This document shows positions 20,819-33,035 of a DNA stretch of 64,000 nucleotides, piece by piece. The DNA comes from Adiantum capillus-veneris (taxonomy: Eukaryota > Streptophyta > Polypodiopsida > Polypodiales > Pteridaceae): NCBI GenBank assembly GCA_014529385.2, contig CM043954.1, positions 6,263,806-6,327,805 of the forward strand, given 5' to 3'. How positions within the stretch are numbered: the stretch's first letter is position 1; each line of letters starts with the position of its first letter. The position numbers were made by a program, and so were the translations under genes. The notes beneath the pieces are model-generated. The model was not told where the DNA came from, searched no databases, and saw nothing but the letters and a program-made list of their open reading frames with translations.

Positions 20819-21178
20819 AGCAAATAGAGCAAGAAGTTGCATAACATTTGACAATAATTGAAGCATGAAGATTGAGGCAGTGAGCAGAAGCTAAGTTTGC
20901 AGAATCCAAGGACAGTTGAATCAGATAAAGCGACAAGAGAGAATTACCATCACCGTCATCAGTTAGAGATTGATTAATCATCCTATTAAGTCTTGATGTC
21001 GTTAACGACCCGGTTAATCTTGTAAAAAGGGAGCTTAAAATCCTAATTTTTAGTTGATCTAAGTGACGGTGCTGCTAACAGCCCACCTTAGTCTTTGATT
21101 AAACTAAATTCAAAGCATTATTCAATTTATTGATGATTACAATGATTTCCAGATCTTTTAGTGTCTGTTGTTCTCTCT
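20819..21178. other. Non-coding stretch after Copia-1
   Basis: AT-rich, no ORF. The expected copia polypurine tract and 3' LTR are absent. Confidence 0.5.
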
Positions 21179-21612
21179 CAGTAGGAGAGATCAGCTTGGC
21201 TTATGTGCCACCACAGGACAACCTTGTAGATCTTTTCACAAAGGCATTGTCTCATGAGAAATTTGAAGCTTTTTGCAAAGCTTTGGGCTTACTCCCCTTT
21301 GTGGACTGATCATGTCCTCAGGGCATGGCACTTCCCTTTACTCATGTGCCAGCTCTCGTTCACCACATCACTTCAGGGGGGATTTGTTACCATATACATG
21401 TGGTAGTGATGTGTCTGAACACACTAGGACCATCAGGGCATTTTTCCCCTCTTTAGGAGGTTGTTTCCCCCCGTGCATTGTATATATGCCCATCACTCTA
21501 GGGCTATCGATCTTTCCATTGCACACTAAGTAATACACTCTCTGTTGTGTGCCTTGAGCTTCCTTCATCTTCTCCAAGCTGTGTGTGTTTTCCTGCAACC
21601 CTAATTCCAACA
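21179..21612 (+). mobile_element. Copia-2 family: truncated 3' end with LTR
   Basis: Contains the last 43 codons of copia RNase H (AYVPPQDNLVDLFTKALSHE...LLPFVD, stop), a purine tract (TTCAGGGGGGA near 21373) and a 228-bp LTR at 21385-21612 (TGTTACCATATACATG...TTCCAACA). The LTR matches the copy at 29309. Everything upstream of 21179 in the element is missing. Confidence 0.85.
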
Positions 21613-21948
21613 TGAGAGGCAACAACCTCCACTAGATGACATGTGGAGCAAGGACAAATCCAAGTCCCACTTAGCCTTATCATATCCTCCAATTTAGCAA
21701 AAGTAAATGGAATGACTCCAAAGACTTTAGAAGAATCCACTACATGGGAGGATGGCAGTTCAACAAGTAGATAAGGCATTGGCCTTACCCCACTCCTCTC
21801 ATGACACATACGACCTCTGGGACCGACATTGATGGTATCATTGATGAATGTGTTTCCATGATGTGGGTGGAACACTATGGTAAATCCATGGGGAAATTGA
21901 TAGAAGACTCCTGGCTTGATAGTAATTGCATTTCAGGCAAAATTTTAG

Positions 21949-22900
21949 GCCACCAAAACAGAGCTGGAGAAGGCCAAGGAGGAGATGGATCAACTCCGGG
22001 CCAAAATCTTGGGGCTCTCTATTGAGCACTATAATGACGCACGCATCATAGCTTCCCAACAAAAAGACATAGATACACTGAGGAATGATAAAAAACGATT
22101 AGCTGAGGAGAAGTGATTTGCCAAAGAAGAAAAAGAAAATCTACAAGGGAGGTTAGAAGAGAAAAAGATTTCTACGAAATTGCTAATGGCCAATCATCTC
22201 ACCCTCAAGCAAGCACTCATAGAGAAGTACATCTACCAATCCCTAGTAGATATCATAGATCCCAAGGGAAATCTCACTTAAAATACTGAAGATCTGCAAA
22301 ATCTTGTGGAAACCATGAAATTTGATTTAGAGGATAAATCTAAAGAATATATAGGAGCTCTGGTTAATCAAATGTTGGTTGAGTACATCAAAAACCAGGA
22401 TGTTGAAGATGAAGAAGAAAAAGAGGATGACCAGGACCAAGGGGATGACACCGAAGCTGTCCACAACAATGATGATGATCAACCCTCTCCTAACTGTCCA
22501 ATGGGTGGGAACCCATTGAGGACACCCAAGGTACTTGTTCAGCCAGTCAAACTCAACAACTAGATTAGAACCAGCCTGTTCAGGATCAGTGACAGGAACA
22601 ATTACAAACCCATTATGAAGAAAATGGTTTATCTAGTTCTAAATACTTGATGACACAACAAGCGTTGGCTATATACACATCAAAGAATCAAGATAAGAGC
22701 AAAAGCATTCAACTAGAGTCTAACTTTGACTCAAATTCAGAACAGAATTGCTCAATTGTGTTGTTAGCATTGAACAAGAAATTAAGGAGAGACAAAGCTC
22801 TTCAAATACAAGAATTCCTTCATGACAAAACAGCTTACACTGACTTAGAGCGCTTTCAAATGCTATTTGTGGGAACCAGAGGAATGGTCAATATTTAGTG
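21949..22900 (+). pseudogene. Degenerate coiled-coil/acidic protein gene, family unknown
   Basis: One frame from about 21949 to 22563 reads a coiled coil (TELEKAKEEMDQLRAKILGL...IDTLRNDKKRLAEEK), then KENLQGRLEEKKISTKLLMA, ALIEKYIYQSLVDIIDPKGN and the acidic run EDEEEKEDDQDQGDD. It is broken by TGA at 22114 and TAA at 22279. After a shift near 22560 the sequence continues Gln-rich, then YTSKNQDKSKSIQLESNF and DLERFQMLFVGTRGMVNI to 22898. I do not recognise it; an ORF of a local transposon family or a host coiled-coil gene relic are both possible. Confidence 0.5.
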
Positions 22901-23449
22901 TCATTTCTAGTTCTAGTCTTACATTTTAGTTCCAGTGTTGTCTGATTTGAACTAACTCTAACTACCAACCTGGAATAGTTGTCATAAGTGTTCAACTCAT
23001 TCCAATGAATGTTGTATAAATTATATGTGCATGCATATTCAATGTTTGTTTGAGAACTATGTACATGAAATACTTGGTCGGTAACACGACCGTGGAGAGT
23101 ATTTCATATAAAAAATTTCAAGATGTCTATAAATGTTCATGTCGATTCTTTTTTTCCAAGTATCTTGTATCAAATCATAATGCATATATTTTTAAAAAAA
23201 AATCATCATATTTTTTTGTTTATCTTTTCATAGAATTAATTGGTTATAACTATGGACAAGTTGCAAAAATATTTCTTTTATATTATTAACTATGATAACC
23301 ATACACAAACAAATTTTATTTCATCTCTCCATCATGTTAATAAAATTTATTAAAAATATATATATTATACATCATATAATTTTTTTTTCTTAAACATATT
23401 GAACTTTGAAAATCAACTCATCACAGAAATAAACTTCAATTGTTAGTCT

Positions 23450-23524
<75 letters not shown>

Positions 23525-26500
23525 GTACAAAACTTGTAATGAGCCACAAAGCTGACTTAAGCCACAAAAAATTCTCGGATCAAAGATTTTCGGTAAATGA
23601 GACTACTTTTGTATATAACATCAAAACCTCATGAAAGTTCTTACATATGGGATTAAGATATGAAACGAGTCATTCAAGTACACAATTGACATGAAAAGCT
23701 CAAAAATAAAATAAAAAAAATTTCTCAAATTAGCAAATTATTTGTAATATTGAGCTTCAATATCTAACTTGGAGGATTAAAAATTTAAAATTTGATTCTA
23801 TTTTAAAACAAAATAGCAAAGAATTGTGTGTTTTTGCAAATTATTTGTCCAAAATGGCCATGGAAAGATAGCTTTACACCTTCACTTAGCTTTATACCAT
23901 ATTTTATCAACTTTGGATAGAACTAATGTTAGCGCGCAATCAAAATGTGAACCAATGTCTTATGGTTTAACATAGTTTTTTGAAGTGTTACATTTCTTTG
24001 ATTATAATTTATGTGACATGCATGAAATGTATATGATTATCTATATCATGTCATCAGGATATGATAATATTTTGATGGTCTAGCATGTGTGAAACCTAGG
24101 CGTGCTATGCTAAATATTTAAATAATTTTTTTCTTACCCCATGTAGAAATGATGTCTGAACAAAAAAACATTATCATGCGAGAAATTCGCAAAGAGTGCA
24201 TACTAGAAATCTTAATGTGTGTAGATGCTGGAACCAATTGATTAATGAAAGAGATATTTTATTAAAGATTTCATTAGCACTGTGTGGGAGAATTTAGAGC
24301 ATAGGCTACATGAAGAAGCCCATCGTGATGTATTAGTGCTAGCAGCTATCAGAGAATTTGATCCGCATCACAAAATCAAAACAATGTTTGATAGCATGAA
24401 GATATGTTGCAAAGTTTTGAAAGAAGACATTCCTCCACATGAAATACGACTAAGGTATGGTTGGGGGCCAAACAATGGAAGGAACAGAAGGTAAAGATGA
24501 AGAGAGTCAAAGTACAAGACCAAACTACTTTGCCCAAGGAAGTAAAGATGGTGCAAGATGCACAAGGATAGCTCATATGCAACGGAGATCATGCACACAT
24601 CTTGAATGCTAAGTGTGTGCATTTGATTGGCCAATGGCATTCCCCACAAAACCTTAGTGAAAGGTATCAGATTTGGATCAGATTACTTTGGTTTTTGCAC
24701 TTTATACACCATTAAGAGCATTTCTTTCTTTCTAGAACACATCAGTTACATAGGCAAATTCTATAAGGGAGGGGCCGAACCAAATTTTGACAACTTTCAC
24801 ATAGAACAAGGTATGCAAAAATTGCATTTGTCAATCATTCGATGCATCGGTTTCACCAGAGGTCCCCATGGATCACTTTCTTTCCATAGTATCATGGAGG
24901 CTCGTTGAGAGACTTGATCTGTCAAGCGCTCTTTTTACAATGCACGTTTCAATGCTACATACACAGACTCCAGCATGGTTGGAAGAAATTTTTCCCAACA
25001 AATTTTGAACCATCAAAGATAGAATATGTGTGCCTCAAAATGGTGATACAACACATGTCAACAATTTTGCATGCATCGGTATCACAGTTGCTCACTCAGC
25101 ATTGTACATTGCAATCTACATCCATATAATGTAATGTTATATTTCACACGAGAAAAACAACCTTGCATTGGCATTATTGATTGAGGCATGATACTTAGAA
25201 CCCCAAATAACTATGTATATAATGCAACTCATTTTTGACAAGCAATTTTGGAAGCAAAGAGTACACGAGAACAAGAACTATCAAAGCGGCCATGGATTTC
25301 TCTAGAAATCTATGATCCACAATGTAATGATGTGTACACAAAGACCAGTAATATACATGCTCTCAGGATGAGATGATGATAGATTCCTAGAATGCATCTA
25401 AAAGAGTATTTTTTAAAGATGATGTATTTTGTCACCCTAGCCATGTTACTCTTAGAGCCATTCAGTAGAAAGTGGACACATGAATGAAACTAAGGGAGCG
25501 TAAGGCCAAAAGAAATGCGTGACATTTTGTTATTTTTAAAGAGGGTTTAAAGACAGATCTTAGCCATGTTTAACGGCCGCTCATTGAACTTACTCAGGAT
25601 TTTTATATGGCTTAGACACTTCAAGATTACAAATGTTTATTGTAAATGCTTTTTCATTTAGGCCAGCTATCTATAATCGTGTTGGTTACTCTATTTAAGC
25701 ATTTTGATTTCTTTGGTCTGATATGTTTTTTATTCTGATTGATAAACATTATAAACTAAAGAGTGGAAGAGTAGATGTTTGAGAGAATAATGTTTGATAA
25801 AAAATAATCATTAAAGAGTAGATGTTAAAGAGAAAATCGTTTGGCCAAAATGTTAATATTTGTACATTTGTGAATTGCAGTTTTTGAGACATTGTGGCTA
25901 AGCAAGACCAAGCACAAGATGCGCAACCTGCCCTAGTAGATCATCAGCAAGCAGTTCTTAATGCAATTCAATGTCTAAAGTTGCTAGCACATGGAATATC
26001 AGCATAATAAGAAACATGCACAGCCTGTTGGCTATCCAAATGGGCAAACCCAAACCATGTACAATTTAAGGTTATCAACAGGGAAGTAACCCAGGAAAAA
26101 TAAAGACAATATGGCCATGTGAAGATGTAAATATCAAGAAAGACAGGTGGAAAGTGTCGAAGTGTCACCATCAAGAGATCAGCAAAAACGTTCAAAAGAT
26201 CTACTTAAAAGTGTTCGGATATCCATTGCATAATTCAAACTGTGCTCTTTACTTTGCAAATATATTGTATGCACAATTTGTCCAACAACGTTTGATAGAC
26301 TTCTCCTCAAAGGAGACCATTGTGGCCACACATGATATAAGATAGAGTTATGTGACATTCACACGAGAGGAGTTGGCATTGATAGTTGAAGGCACATAGA
26401 CAAACTTGAAAAAGCAGAAAAAAAAATTAACAACACAATTGGCATAGAAAGGTGCAAAAATCACACGGCTCCTTCAAGTATCCCAAACACCTCTAGCATC

Positions 26501-27129
26501 ACAAAGAAAGAACGAGAAAAAGACTTGATTGAATGATGTTCAAAACTTAACATAGTGAGTAAATCCCTTGCCTGTCCAAGGGACGCACATAAGTCACCTG
26601 CTCATCCATCCAAAGTTAGTCCCCACATCAGACCAATGAAAAACAATATTTGATTAGAATCTATTCTGAAAAAAATCCATAAGATGTATTTACATTTTTG
26701 AGACAATTTGAGCTTTTTGAGAGAAACTAGAGTATGTATAAGTATGTTCATAGCACCATTCTCAACATATTATTAGTAGACATAGCTAGAAAATTAGTTT
26801 ACATGTTTTTCAATGAAAAGATAATACATCATATCGGAAGCATTGGCTACGAGAAATAAACGCCTAGTTGGGTGTACGACTGTCAAGGAAAAGATGAAGG
26901 TGAGTTCAACATTAGCGTAACTCATTGTACAATAGCTGCAATTGAAGAGAACCTCATGATAGATGTAGATGATTCAATAGAGAAAAATAGACAATGGATA
27001 GTGATAGAGCAAAACGATGACTACAGAGACTCAACATAAGATGTCACAAGTTTACAAGAAGTGAAATTATAACTAAAGTTTATATTCTTTAACAAGCTTT
27101 GAATGTACACAATGCTACTTTAAGTCAAA
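22901..27129. other. AT-rich intergenic DNA without a supported gene
   Basis: About 4.2 kb with poly(A/T) runs and one (CT)n tract (23452-23521). The longest frames (24282-24494, 24627-24908) have no recognisable domain and are surrounded by stops; a heavily decayed transposon cannot be excluded. No LINE sequence flanks this CT tract. Confidence 0.5.
23452..23521. repeat. (CT)n microsatellite
   Basis: About 35 perfect CT units between AT-rich flanks. Confidence 0.97.
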
Positions 27130-28560
27130 ATTACAATGTCTATTTTTATAGGGTTTGATGTTCAAAATGTGCTACATTATGCCAAAACTTTCTTTGCAAG
27201 TGGACGCAAAGCTAAGTGATGCTAACCATTGTTCATCACCCACCACTTCCATGCAAGTTTCTCTTTTTCCATCCCATGAATGAAATCATTTTCAAAAGGT
27301 CCTTCTTTTAGTCTGAATGCACTCAACTCTTTGATGCAATCAATATGATTCTAAGCATTGGAGTACAACGTATCGATGACCTTATAGAAATCCTTGACTA
27401 CCTCCATATTTGATATTAAGTCTACATTCCAATACTTTGGATCAAGCATATAAGCCACACTATGGAGTGGACTATGAGCACTCTTCCACCTTGCATGAAA
27501 ATACTTGAACAAAGCAATCCAATGTCTAATAGAGTGGTATTCTCCACTCCTTTTCTACTACATAGTATTTTAGCTTCAGGATTTTCTAAACTTTGTTGGG
27601 TTGTTCACCAAGTCATCCATACTTTCCCTAGGTTTGGTGTTTGTTTATCAAGGTTACAAATCACAAATATAATAGGCATCATTACGTGGTATGCATCCAT
27701 TACACTCCTCCACCAAGAAGGTATGTTTATGGATACTAACAAACTTATAACCTTATTTTTCACTCGTTCAGATTGATCAAGCTTCCATTCGTCAAGCATC
27801 GTCCAACCAAAAGTGTCAATTACAATGTACTCATTACGTAGCAGTGGCTCCAATGTGTAATAATGCGTGCAAAATTGAGTATCAATAAGCAATTTCAACA
27901 TAACTGGCATGTGCATCTTGCAAGCACTCTTTGTGTTTTCAAGATAAAATTCACAACTTGAAGAGCAATGTTGATCATTTTGACAAACCATGTAGTTTCT
28001 TCACTAGTGTACCAATCTTTTAGCACCAAGTTTAAACTTTACATATTGCAACCATTGGCATAAATGTGTAGAAAGCATCTTTTTATCATATTACTAGCAT
28101 TTTTATAATTATTTATATTGTCCATGACCATTTGAATGACATGTTCAATATCTATTTCTTTAATTACAATGGTTAATGTACCAGCAATATAAGAACCACT
28201 ATCAATAGCATCAGAATTGTCAATAGCTTATAAAAAGGTCTCTCCTCTTGGACACACCAACATAACAGTGATCAATGGTCTTCTTTGAATATTAGACCAA
28301 CCATCATTGACAATTGTGCATTCTGAAAGTAAGATATTGTTGAGAATGATTTTGGAAACACGATCTTTTACTTCAACATAACATTTGTCCAAGAGATCAT
28401 TCTGTAACATGTAATATAAAGGAGCTGAAAATCTTGGACCATACTCACCGATTTTCTTCCATGCATATTTCCAATTATGGCTCTCAAACATGACTAATTC
28501 ACTTCCAGTACTTTTGCAAGCACAAGTTATGCCTCTCCTAACGTTTGTATTGATAAACAC
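27130..28560 (-). pseudogene. hAT-superfamily transposase (DUF659 plus dimerisation domain), decayed
   Basis: Would cut and paste a hAT transposon. In minus-strand order: SAPLYYMLQNDLLDKCYVEV and ECTIVNDGWSNIQRRPLITV, the hallmark DGWS...PLI of the DUF659 catalytic core; then VIQMVMDNINNYKNAS; then a mutated HTLNL-like block (CNMxSLNLVLKD); then FCTHYYTLEPLL and IPSWWRSVMDAYHVMMPI...PNLGKVWM. The C-terminal dimerisation region follows (LHSVAYMLDPKYWN; WKWWVMNNG; LRPLAKKVLA). At least one frameshift and several stops lie between these blocks (27605-27991 and 28228-28560 are in different frames). The N-terminal BED zinc finger and terminal inverted repeats were not found. The superfamily call is solid. 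Confidence 0.8.
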
Positions 28561-28810
28561 AGGGCAACAAAGAATAGTCAACTCAGACATGGTAATGACG
28601 TTAATTATTTGCAGTACACAAACAAAAATATGTATGATTTCAATCTCATGTAGTAATAATCTTTTACAGTACACGATACACTCTCTATCTGACATTATGC
28701 ATAAAACAAAATTATGAAATCTTCATTGCAATTACACAGTTGAGGAATACTTTTACCCTATCAAGAATTGTAGCCCCCTCATACATTTGAGTTAAATATA
28801 TAAGAATTTT

Positions 28811-29055
28811 TGTTGGGAGGCGTTGTAGCAATGACCTAATCGCAACCCACACAAAATGATCAAATGCGTGGATCCGTAACCCAGCTAGGGCATAAAAGCA
28901 TGAGCATCGCATGAATAGAAATAGAAGATTCAAGAGATCACCTCTCCAATGCAAGTAGAGATTATCCACAACAAGACTAACTCTAAACCTACTCTAATCA
29001 CTAATCAATCAACTCCTACACACATCAAGCCCATCAAAGTCCGACTTACCATAGA
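28811..29055 (-). repeat. Z-family LTR fragment, copy 1
   Basis: About 240 bp starting TGTTGGGAGGCGTTG, a direct repeat of 56791-57028 (roughly 85-90% identical by eye). In copy 2 this end is followed on the minus strand by a gypsy primer site; none is present here, so copy 1 may be the 3' LTR of the same element or a separate remnant. Confidence 0.75.
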
Positions 29056-29308
29056 GTAGAAACCCCAAGCACACTAATGATAAGCACACACTAATTACAT
29101 TGGTGTTGGCCTCCCCAATCACCACATGTCAATCATGGCACTTCATCAATAGCTACACATGGTGCCAGAGTTTCATAAAACCTATGTACACACAAGCAAA
29201 CAATAGGGCACACACACTAATTACAAGATTAAGACCCAACTTAATCAACTTAAGTAGTGATGCTAAATCTCACAAATTAAATGCTTATGGAAGAATAGGA
29301 GTGGTTAA

Positions 29309-29979
29309 TGTTACCATATACATGTGGTAGTGATGTGTGTGAACACATTAGGACTGCGGGGGCATTTTTTCCCTCTTTATCATTAGGCAAAATTTGGACT
29401 CACAAAGGGGCCCTTTAAGGAGTTTGACTTTACCTCTCTAATGGGCGCATGGATAGATTTTTGCAAACAAACTCCAAAGTTGTCGAAGGTTTGACAGTTA
29501 GAATGTCCTCTTCAAGTTCTATCTACTGATATATAGCACGCCATGAGATTCCTCATATTTTAGAAGATTCTTTTTTTGATTCACTTAGATTCCAACAGAG
29601 TTGTCACATCATAGGTGAATCAAAAAAAGAATCTTCTAAAATATGAGGAATCTCATGGCGTGCTATATATGAGTAGATAGAGCTTGAAGAGGACATTCTA
29701 ACTGTCAAACCTCTGCCAACTTTGGAGTTTGTTTACAAAACTTTATCCATGTGCCCATTTTGGTAGAGAGAGGTAAAGTCAAACTCCTTAAAGGGCCCCT
29801 TTGTGAGTCCAAATTTTGCCTAAAGGAGGTTTTTCCCCCGAGCATTGTATATACGCCCATCACTCTAGGGCTATCTATCTTTGAATTACACACTAAGTAA
29901 CGCACTCTCTATTGTGTGCCTTGAGCTTCCTTCGTCTTCTCCAAGATGTGTGTGTTTCTCTGCAACCCTAATTCCAACA
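29309..29979 (+). repeat. Copia-2 5' LTR carrying a fold-back insertion
   Basis: Starts TGTTACCATATACATG and ends TTCCAACA, followed by the primer site TGGTATCAGAGC (29982-29993). Without the 435-bp insertion it would be about 236 bp, matching the 228-bp copy at 21385. Confidence 0.88.
29386..29820. mobile_element. 435-bp fold-back (inverted-repeat) element
   Basis: Nearly a perfect palindrome: arms of about 195 bp, over 90% identical, begin GGCAAAATTTGGACTCACAA on each strand and surround a short loop near 29580-29615. Both arms contain the core CTATCTACT(G/C)ATATATAG, shared with the 263-bp element at 14952. No coding capacity. The target duplication is unclear because the two LTR copies differ at the insertion point. 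Confidence 0.88.
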
Positions 29980-30242
29980 ATTGGTATCAGAGCAGGTTAC
30001 GACCTCCCGGGCTTAGTCGCCAACAGCTCCAGCACACGCCTGCTCACTTTCTCCGATTTTAGTGAGTTTTGGCGAGCGTTCACAAGTTAACAAATATTTT
30101 GGGAAGATTCGTAGAGCTCAGTCTGCTCAGATTTTTTATTCGGGCTCATTTCGGCCTCCGTTTCCACTACAGGCAGCACGTGTTGTTCTCACTTCATTTC
30201 TCCTCTTTACGGGCAGTTTTCACCTGAGGTGCAGCATTTACC

Positions 30243-31830
30243 ATGGCTGACAACAACACAAATGTGTTCAAGATGTTTGTTGTTGAGGACAAGTTGGATG
30301 GGGACAATTACCCTATGTGGGCTTACATGATGCAACATGTTCTTGTGTCAGAGGGCGTCTGGAATATTGTGCATGGCATTGATGTATGTCCTGGTTCTGA
30401 GGTTGCAGGTGATGTTGAGGATGTTGCAGGTCTTGCTGCAAGAATTGCTGCTATTAGAGTTGTTTTGCCTACAGCTGAACAATCTCGTTGGGATGTAAAG
30501 GATGCGCAGGCTCATGCATCGATTGCGTTGTCTGTGAAGCGTACCACAGTTCCTCACATTTGTTCAGTAAAATCTGCAAAACATGCTTGGCATATTCTAG
30601 CAGGTCTTTATGCAAGCTGCAATGAGGCTAAGATTGCTTTGCTGCGTAAAGAGCTGGAATCGAAGATTATGTATGAGGAAGATGATATGGACACTTTCCT
30701 TGCTAGTGTCAAGGATATCAATGAGAACCTTATTTCTGCAGGTGAAGTCATTTCAGACAGTTCCCTTGTGTAGACTGCTCTTGATGCCTTACCATATTCA
30801 TACGAGACTTTTGCTAGTACTTGGAGACTAATGACCCAAGGAAATCCTGAAGTTGTCAAGTTTGATCCATTATGCACATTGTTGTTGCAAGAGTCACTTT
30901 CTAAAAAAAATAGGACTAGGCAGCGTGCAGTTGAACAGGCTTTTATTTCTTCTCAAAGAAAGGGTGGTAACAGCAATGCAGCCACTTCTTATGGTTCTGT
31001 TGCAAGTGGCAAAAATTTTGTTCCTAATGCTTCTACTAGCAGCAATTCATCTGGAAATTCTCGTGATAAGGACAGAAAAGAAGATGCGTTGCCATTATTG
31101 TAGAGCTAATGATCATTTGATCAAGCACTGTCCTAAGTTGAAGGCCAAAGAGGCTAAGAAGAAAGAGGGTGGTTCCACTGCAAATGTTGGTTCCACTACA
31201 AATGCAGTCATTGTTGAGTCTTCTGTAAAAGGAGACCGTGATGCTGATGTTGATGCAGAATGGGCTTTTAGTGCAAAGTGCACTTACAATCCTGCGGTCC
31301 ATGATACATGCTTGTCAATTGTTGCAGATTCACATGTGTGGTATTTTGATAGTGGTGCTACAAAGCACACTACCTCACATCGTGAAGTGTTCACCTCTCT
31401 CGAGTCAGTCCCTCATGGGAATTTAGTCACTTGTGCCAACAATGCCTCTTATCCGGTTTGAGGAGTTGGAAAGATTGTGCTTACTGCTGCAAATGGTAGT
31501 TCTTTCACACTTGTTGATGCACTTTATGTACCTGGGATCAAGAAGAATCTTTTATCTGTATCCGCACTTGCTAGACTTGGACTTGTAGTCAAATTTGTGG
31601 ATGACAGATGTACAGTTCATGATCTCAGTTTTGGTGATAAAATTGTTGCATCTGGCCTCTTGTGCCGTGGGCTGTATAAGCTCATTTTGTATGACAAGTG
31701 TGGACAAAATTTTTCAAATGCAGTTGAAGATTCAAGGGCTATTTCAGATGCAAAACTTTGGCATGCACGTTTTTGGCATTTTAAAATTTTGCAGTTTGTG
31801 CGTTTGCAAGAGCGGGTTTTAGGGATGGTG
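30243..31830 (+). pseudogene. Copia-2 gag and N-terminal pol, truncated
   Basis: Gag starts MADNNTNVFKMFVVEDKLDG and has the copia gag pattern (DNYPMWAYMMQHVLV). Further on come the knuckle CHYCRANDHLIKHC, a protease with the active-site triplet FDSGATKHT, NGSSFTLVDALYVPGIKKNL and the GAG-pre-integrase start KLWHARFWH. Breaks are TAG at 30771, a one-base frameshift near 31080 and TGA at 31459. The element ends abruptly near 31830, before the integrase core, at a junction with minus-strand chromovirus sequence. Same family as the 3' fragment at 21179. Confidence 0.88.
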
Positions 31831-31849
31831 TAGTGGTTTCCTGCCACTG

Positions 31850-32078
31850 CGCATGCACTTCCTGAAAAGAAGTCTCGCTCATATATTTTGCCAATTTCGG
31901 ATCCTTCGCAAAACTGAGTATCATCTTTGCATCGCCGATCAATTGACGACGCGTCATTCTCTCTTTGCTCCGCCTGAGTAGGCCAAGGTGGTTCATCCTC
32001 TCTGCCGGAATCTTCGTTGTGATCCCTGCCCGCATCTCTAGATGCAGAGGGAGTCGACTGATCCTTGCGTGAAGCCAT
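31850..32078 (-). pseudogene. Chromovirus X1 gag N-terminal fragment
   Basis: Minus-strand frame MASRKDQSTPSASRDAGRD..., hydrophilic, starting 58 bases after a TGGTATCAGAGC primer site and truncated near 31850 at the junction with Copia-2. The length and position fit a gag N-terminus; no diagnostic domain is contained. Confidence 0.5.
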
Positions 32079-32135
32079 AGGTGCCGCAGAAAAGAAATTG
32101 GGGATCGGATTTCCCATAGAAGAGAAATCGGCCGT

Positions 32136-32147
32136 GCTCTGATACCA
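32136..32147 (-). promoter_or_regulatory. Primer-binding site of X1 (initiator-Met tRNA type)
   Basis: TGGTATCAGAGC on the minus strand, one base after the X1 LTR end (...GTTACA). Chromoviruses and copia elements both use it; the link to a chromodomain fragment next door favours chromovirus. Confidence 0.85.
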
Positions 32148-32148
32148 C

Positions 32149-32789
32149 TGTAACAGACTTGGACACTCCAAGGCAAGAATCAATCACCACAACACCAAAT
32201 TACCACTTCAAAACAATTCACAGATCACAATAGATTTGCACTGGCCCGACGGAGTTCCGTGCCTAGAGATATTGGCCCCAAAGACTGGCGCCCCTTTCGG
32301 TATTTCTTTATGTATTAAAATCAATGTCAGAGTACAAAGAGCGGTTAGGGTTTCACTCTCAAACTCTAAGTCCAGATGCTCTGAGAAGTGAGGCCCTCAC
32401 CGCGAATATAAAGATTACAAGAGGATGCCCAAAAGCAGAGCCCCAAAAGCTTTCAGTTCAAAAGCAGTTTCTCTCTCTCTCTCAATGAGAGCGAAATAAA
32501 GCAATTATGCCTTTCTCTCTCTCTATCTTCCAAATCGTGGAGCAAAAGCTGCAAATTGCGTCGTTGGCTTTTTTTCCACTTCCGTAAATTACGCCGCAAA
32601 TCCCGAAAATCTGTACACTACTGCCACGTGGCATTTCTCGCTTGATTAGGGTTTCCAGCCAGCAATTAGGATTAGGGTCTCCAAAAATTAGGGTTTTTGA
32701 AAATTAGTGTTTTTGGCAAAAATTAGGGTTTTCAAGAATTTTAGGATTTCTGACAGAAATTAGGGTTTCTGTTGTCGATAGCCACGTCA
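32149..32789 (-). repeat. X1: chromovirus-family 5' LTR with a telobox cluster
   Basis: On the minus strand it starts TGACGTGGC and ends GTTACA. It shares blocks with X2 (33616-34136, plus orientation) and X3 (36173-37015, minus). At 32645-32770 the plus strand carries five close copies of ATTAGGGT(T/C)T, i.e. AAACCCTAAT on the LTR sense strand, the plant telo-box motif, in what would be U3. Confidence 0.75.
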
Positions 32790-33035
32790 TCACTTTGTAA
32801 CACCGATGATGGGGAGCCTAATGAGCAGCCCGAAGTGGAGGAAAGCCAGGAAGTACTCGTTCCACAACAGATTTTGGCACACAAGGACAAAAAGATAAAA
32901 TGTAAAGTGATTGAGCGGTTCTTGATTAAATTTAAGAACTATCCTGCATTGGATGCGAAGTTGATGGAGGAGGAGGACCTAGCAAATACTTCTCAGATTT
33001 TGGAACTTTACCTTGAAGCATTCGGTTTAGCATAG
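32790..33035 (+). pseudogene. Chromodomain end of a Ty3/gypsy chromovirus polyprotein
   Basis: The C-terminal segment reads EVLVPQQILAHKDKKIKCKV followed by IERFLIKFKNYPALDAKLME. It matches the chromovirus chromodomain layout (P..IL..R....R....E.LVKWK..P..DATWE) with the expected Trp replaced by Phe (KFKNYP). Integrase and all upstream domains are missing; the 5' break is exactly the outer end of the X1 LTR. A 580-bp untranslated stretch (33036-33615) separates it from LTR X2, consistent with a 3' element end. Confidence 0.7.

Noticed and set aside
24282-24908. Frames suggestive of a second transposase
   Set aside because: Short and stop-rich with no catalytic or DNA-binding motif I can name; kept only as anonymous DNA.
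29982-29993. TGGTATCAGAGC motifs as possible tRNA gene fragments
   Set aside because: They sit directly after LTR ends and are primer-binding sites complementary to tRNA 3' ends, not tRNA genes. No tRNA or rRNA gene was found in the window.
31617-32183. 188-codon minus-strand frame
   Set aside because: It runs across the junction between plus-strand Copia-2 and minus-strand X1 and through LTR and primer site, so it is a chance fusion; only the 31850-32078 part is kept.
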